From assembly GCA_016281675.1 (NCBI GenBank), contig JAEEJD010000097.1, forward strand, positions 1 to 9,277: a DNA stretch of 9,277 bases. Direction: 5' to 3'. This DNA is from Lachnospiraceae bacterium (lineage in GTDB: Bacteria > Bacillota_A > Clostridia > Lachnospirales > Lachnospiraceae). The notes below the pieces were generated by a model. It worked only from the letters and a program-made list of their open reading frames with translations. It searched no databases and was not told the DNA's origin. The translations under genes and the position numbers were made by a program. Shown here piece after piece: positions 8,347 to 9,277 of this stretch (its first letter is position 1; each line of letters begins with the position of its first letter).

Positions 8347-9277
8347 ACACTCCTCCTGACATTCTTCCGGTACATCAGCATGTTCTGCTGCGCTGCACCC
8401 GTAACCTCTCCCTCATATATTCCTTTTGTCTTGCCGGTAATATCCCAGCCATCGAATATGACCGCAAACAGTATTCCGATCCTCAGTTTGACGACGGCAT
8501 TCTCGTCAAATGCGTTTCCGAGGTTGACACACCAGTTCCCTTCGTGTCTTCTCATAAGCCTGATCGAACACAGTTCAAATACCTCATCGTGTTCTTCGAC
8601 CTCGCCCATGACTATAACTCCGAAGAACAGGAGGAACAGTGCCAGGAGGAGGAATAACAATGCCGATCCTATTATGACGGCATAGCCCGCCGCACTCGAC
8701 CAAAAACCCTTTTCCATGCTCTGAGATTGAAGTTCTCCCTCTATCGCAAGATCCGATGCGGCATATTCCATCTCCCCGGTTGAATCCTCAACATCTTCCC
8801 CGCCCAAATCTTCGGTACTTTGGGTCGGAACAAGGGTCTGATCGTCATCGATGATATATAGTATCCCGTTCTTCATGACCGTATTTTTTCCGTTGATCTT
8901 TGAACTTGAACTCTTTGTCGAAGCCGTCCGCGAAGCATCCGATGATGAACCGACACCCCGCGAAGAGCTTCCCGACCCGTTCTTTTGAGAACTCCCCCCG
9001 GGTTTTCCGCTTCCTCCACCGGACGGAAGTAATATCGTCGGATCACTTCCCGATGCGCCCCCGGCAGTGATCGTTCCGCTGTATTTACCTTCTCCCGACC
9101 CGGAGCCGGCGCTTGTGGATGACGATCTTTCCGGCTTATTACTGCTTCCCGATTCCGTACCTGACGATCCCGGCCCCGTATAAGCCGTGGACGATGAACT
9201 CGGAGCATAATCTGTACCTCCTCCCCCGCCTCCGGGCTTTATCGGAGTCGGTGTGGGTGACGGTGTCGGTGTTGGTG
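8343..9277 (-). CDS. Surface membrane protein with PT repeat, Ser/Gly stalk and one TM helix (5' end outside window)
   Basis: The frame ending at TGA 8345-8343 is open without a stop to the window edge, giving 310 visible residues. The ATG at 8876 is therefore internal, and no Shine-Dalgarno precedes it. Order of visible parts: Pro-Thr repeat (1-11), a six-Gly run, a Ser/Gly/Thr-rich low-complexity stalk to about 130, an acidic segment (about 145-185), one long hydrophobic helix (about 196-223, bases 8684-8607), and a C-terminal region of about 85 residues with VVKLRIGILFAVIFDGWDITG, tapering to a basic tail. The stalk is probably outside the membrane and the basic-tailed C-terminal region inside, though the charge next to the helix is acidic and topology is uncertain. 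Such linkers usually tether an N-terminal surface or wall-binding domain, which would lie beyond base 9277. I do not recognise the C-terminal domain. The ATGA overlap with the Ig-like gene suggests the two proteins work together. Confidence 0.82.
   Translation of the reverse strand, partial: PTPTPSPTPTPIKPGGGGGGTDYAPSSSSTAYTGPGSSGTESGSSNKPERSSSTSAGSGSGEGKYSGTITAGGASGSDPTILLPSGGGSGKPGGSSQKNGSGSSSRGVGSSSDASRTASTKSSSSKINGKNTVMKNGILYIIDDDQTLVPTQSTEDLGGEDVEDSTGEMEYAASDLAIEGELQSQSMEKGFWSSAAGYAVIIGSALLFLLLALFLLFFGVIVMGEVEEHDEVFELCSIRLMRRHEGNWCVNLGNAFDENAVVKLRIGILFAVIFDGWDITGKTKGIYEGEVTGAAQQNMLMYRKNVRRSV
8347..8357 (-). promoter_or_regulatory. Strong ribosome binding site of the Ig-like gene
   Basis: Minus-strand AGGAGGAG lies three bases before the ATG, so the AGGAGG core is at five bases. 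It sits within the last codons of the upstream gene, whose TGA overlaps the start as ATGA. This supports translational coupling of the pair. Confidence 0.85.
9243..9277 (-). repeat. Pro-Thr codon repeat at the window edge
   Basis: Near-perfect alternation of Pro (mostly CCG) and Thr (ACA/ACT) codons, encoding PTPTPSPTPTP in the surface protein. It runs off the window, so its true length is unknown. It is a typical extended, glycosylatable cell-wall-spanning linker and a possible site of length variation by slippage. Confidence 0.75.

Noticed and set aside
8873..9208. Minus-strand Arg-rich open frame of 111 residues
   Set aside because: It is the off-frame reading of the Ser/Gly-rich stalk. 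The correct frame is continuous with the downstream TM domain and uses sensible Gly/Ser/Thr codons.
9217..9236. G-rich minus-strand tract that might form a G-quadruplex
   Set aside because: It simply encodes a polyglycine run, and the G-tracts are mostly two bases long. The sequence gives no separate reason to call it regulatory.

Overview
All supported genes lie on the minus strand, so the biological reading order runs from base 9277 down to base 1. The presence of PolC, the Gram-positive type of replicative DNA polymerase III alpha subunit, together with strong Shine-Dalgarno sequences and IspG of the non-mevalonate pathway, points to a Firmicute, most likely a Clostridia member such as a Lachnospiraceae-like gut or rumen bacterium. 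G+C looks to be roughly half by eye. The family-level placement is inference.

Layout in transcription order. (1) 9277-8343: the 3' part of a gene for a membrane-anchored, surface-exposed protein. It has a Pro-Thr repeat, a long Ser/Gly-rich stalk, one transmembrane helix and a C-terminal domain of about 85 residues. Its reading frame is open to the window edge, so the ATG at 8876 is internal and is not the real start. (2) 8346-6130: a 738-residue exported protein with a signal peptide, about six tandem Ig-like domains and a C-terminal membrane anchor. It is coupled to gene 1 by a 4-base ATGA overlap. (3) 6098-5043: ispG (gcpE), the 4Fe-4S enzyme of the penultimate step of the MEP isoprenoid pathway. 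(4) 5036-453: polC, complete. (5) 446-1: the 5' part of a gene for a cytosolic protein whose last visible residues resemble the acid/base segment of GH26-type TIM-barrel glycosidases.

There appear to be two transcription units. Genes 1 and 2 form a surface-protein pair. A near-consensus sigma-A promoter (TTGAAA-17 bp-TATACT) sits between gene 2 and ispG, with its -35 box overlapping gene 2's stop codon. Its predicted +1 is the A of the family-conserved ispG ATG, so the ispG-polC-GH26-like mRNA may start leaderless. The two junctions inside this operon have the same architecture: TGA, six bases, then ATG in the same frame, with an extended Shine-Dalgarno sequence laid across or beside the stop codon.

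IspG and PolC are conventional, with all expected catalytic motifs visible. The unusual parts are the promoter geometry, the surface module beside a housekeeping operon (where dxr-rseP commonly stands in related Clostridia), and the carbohydrate-active-enzyme-like gene after polC. No RNA gene, IS element, CRISPR array or rho-independent terminator was found, and no intergenic gap exceeds about 35 bases.
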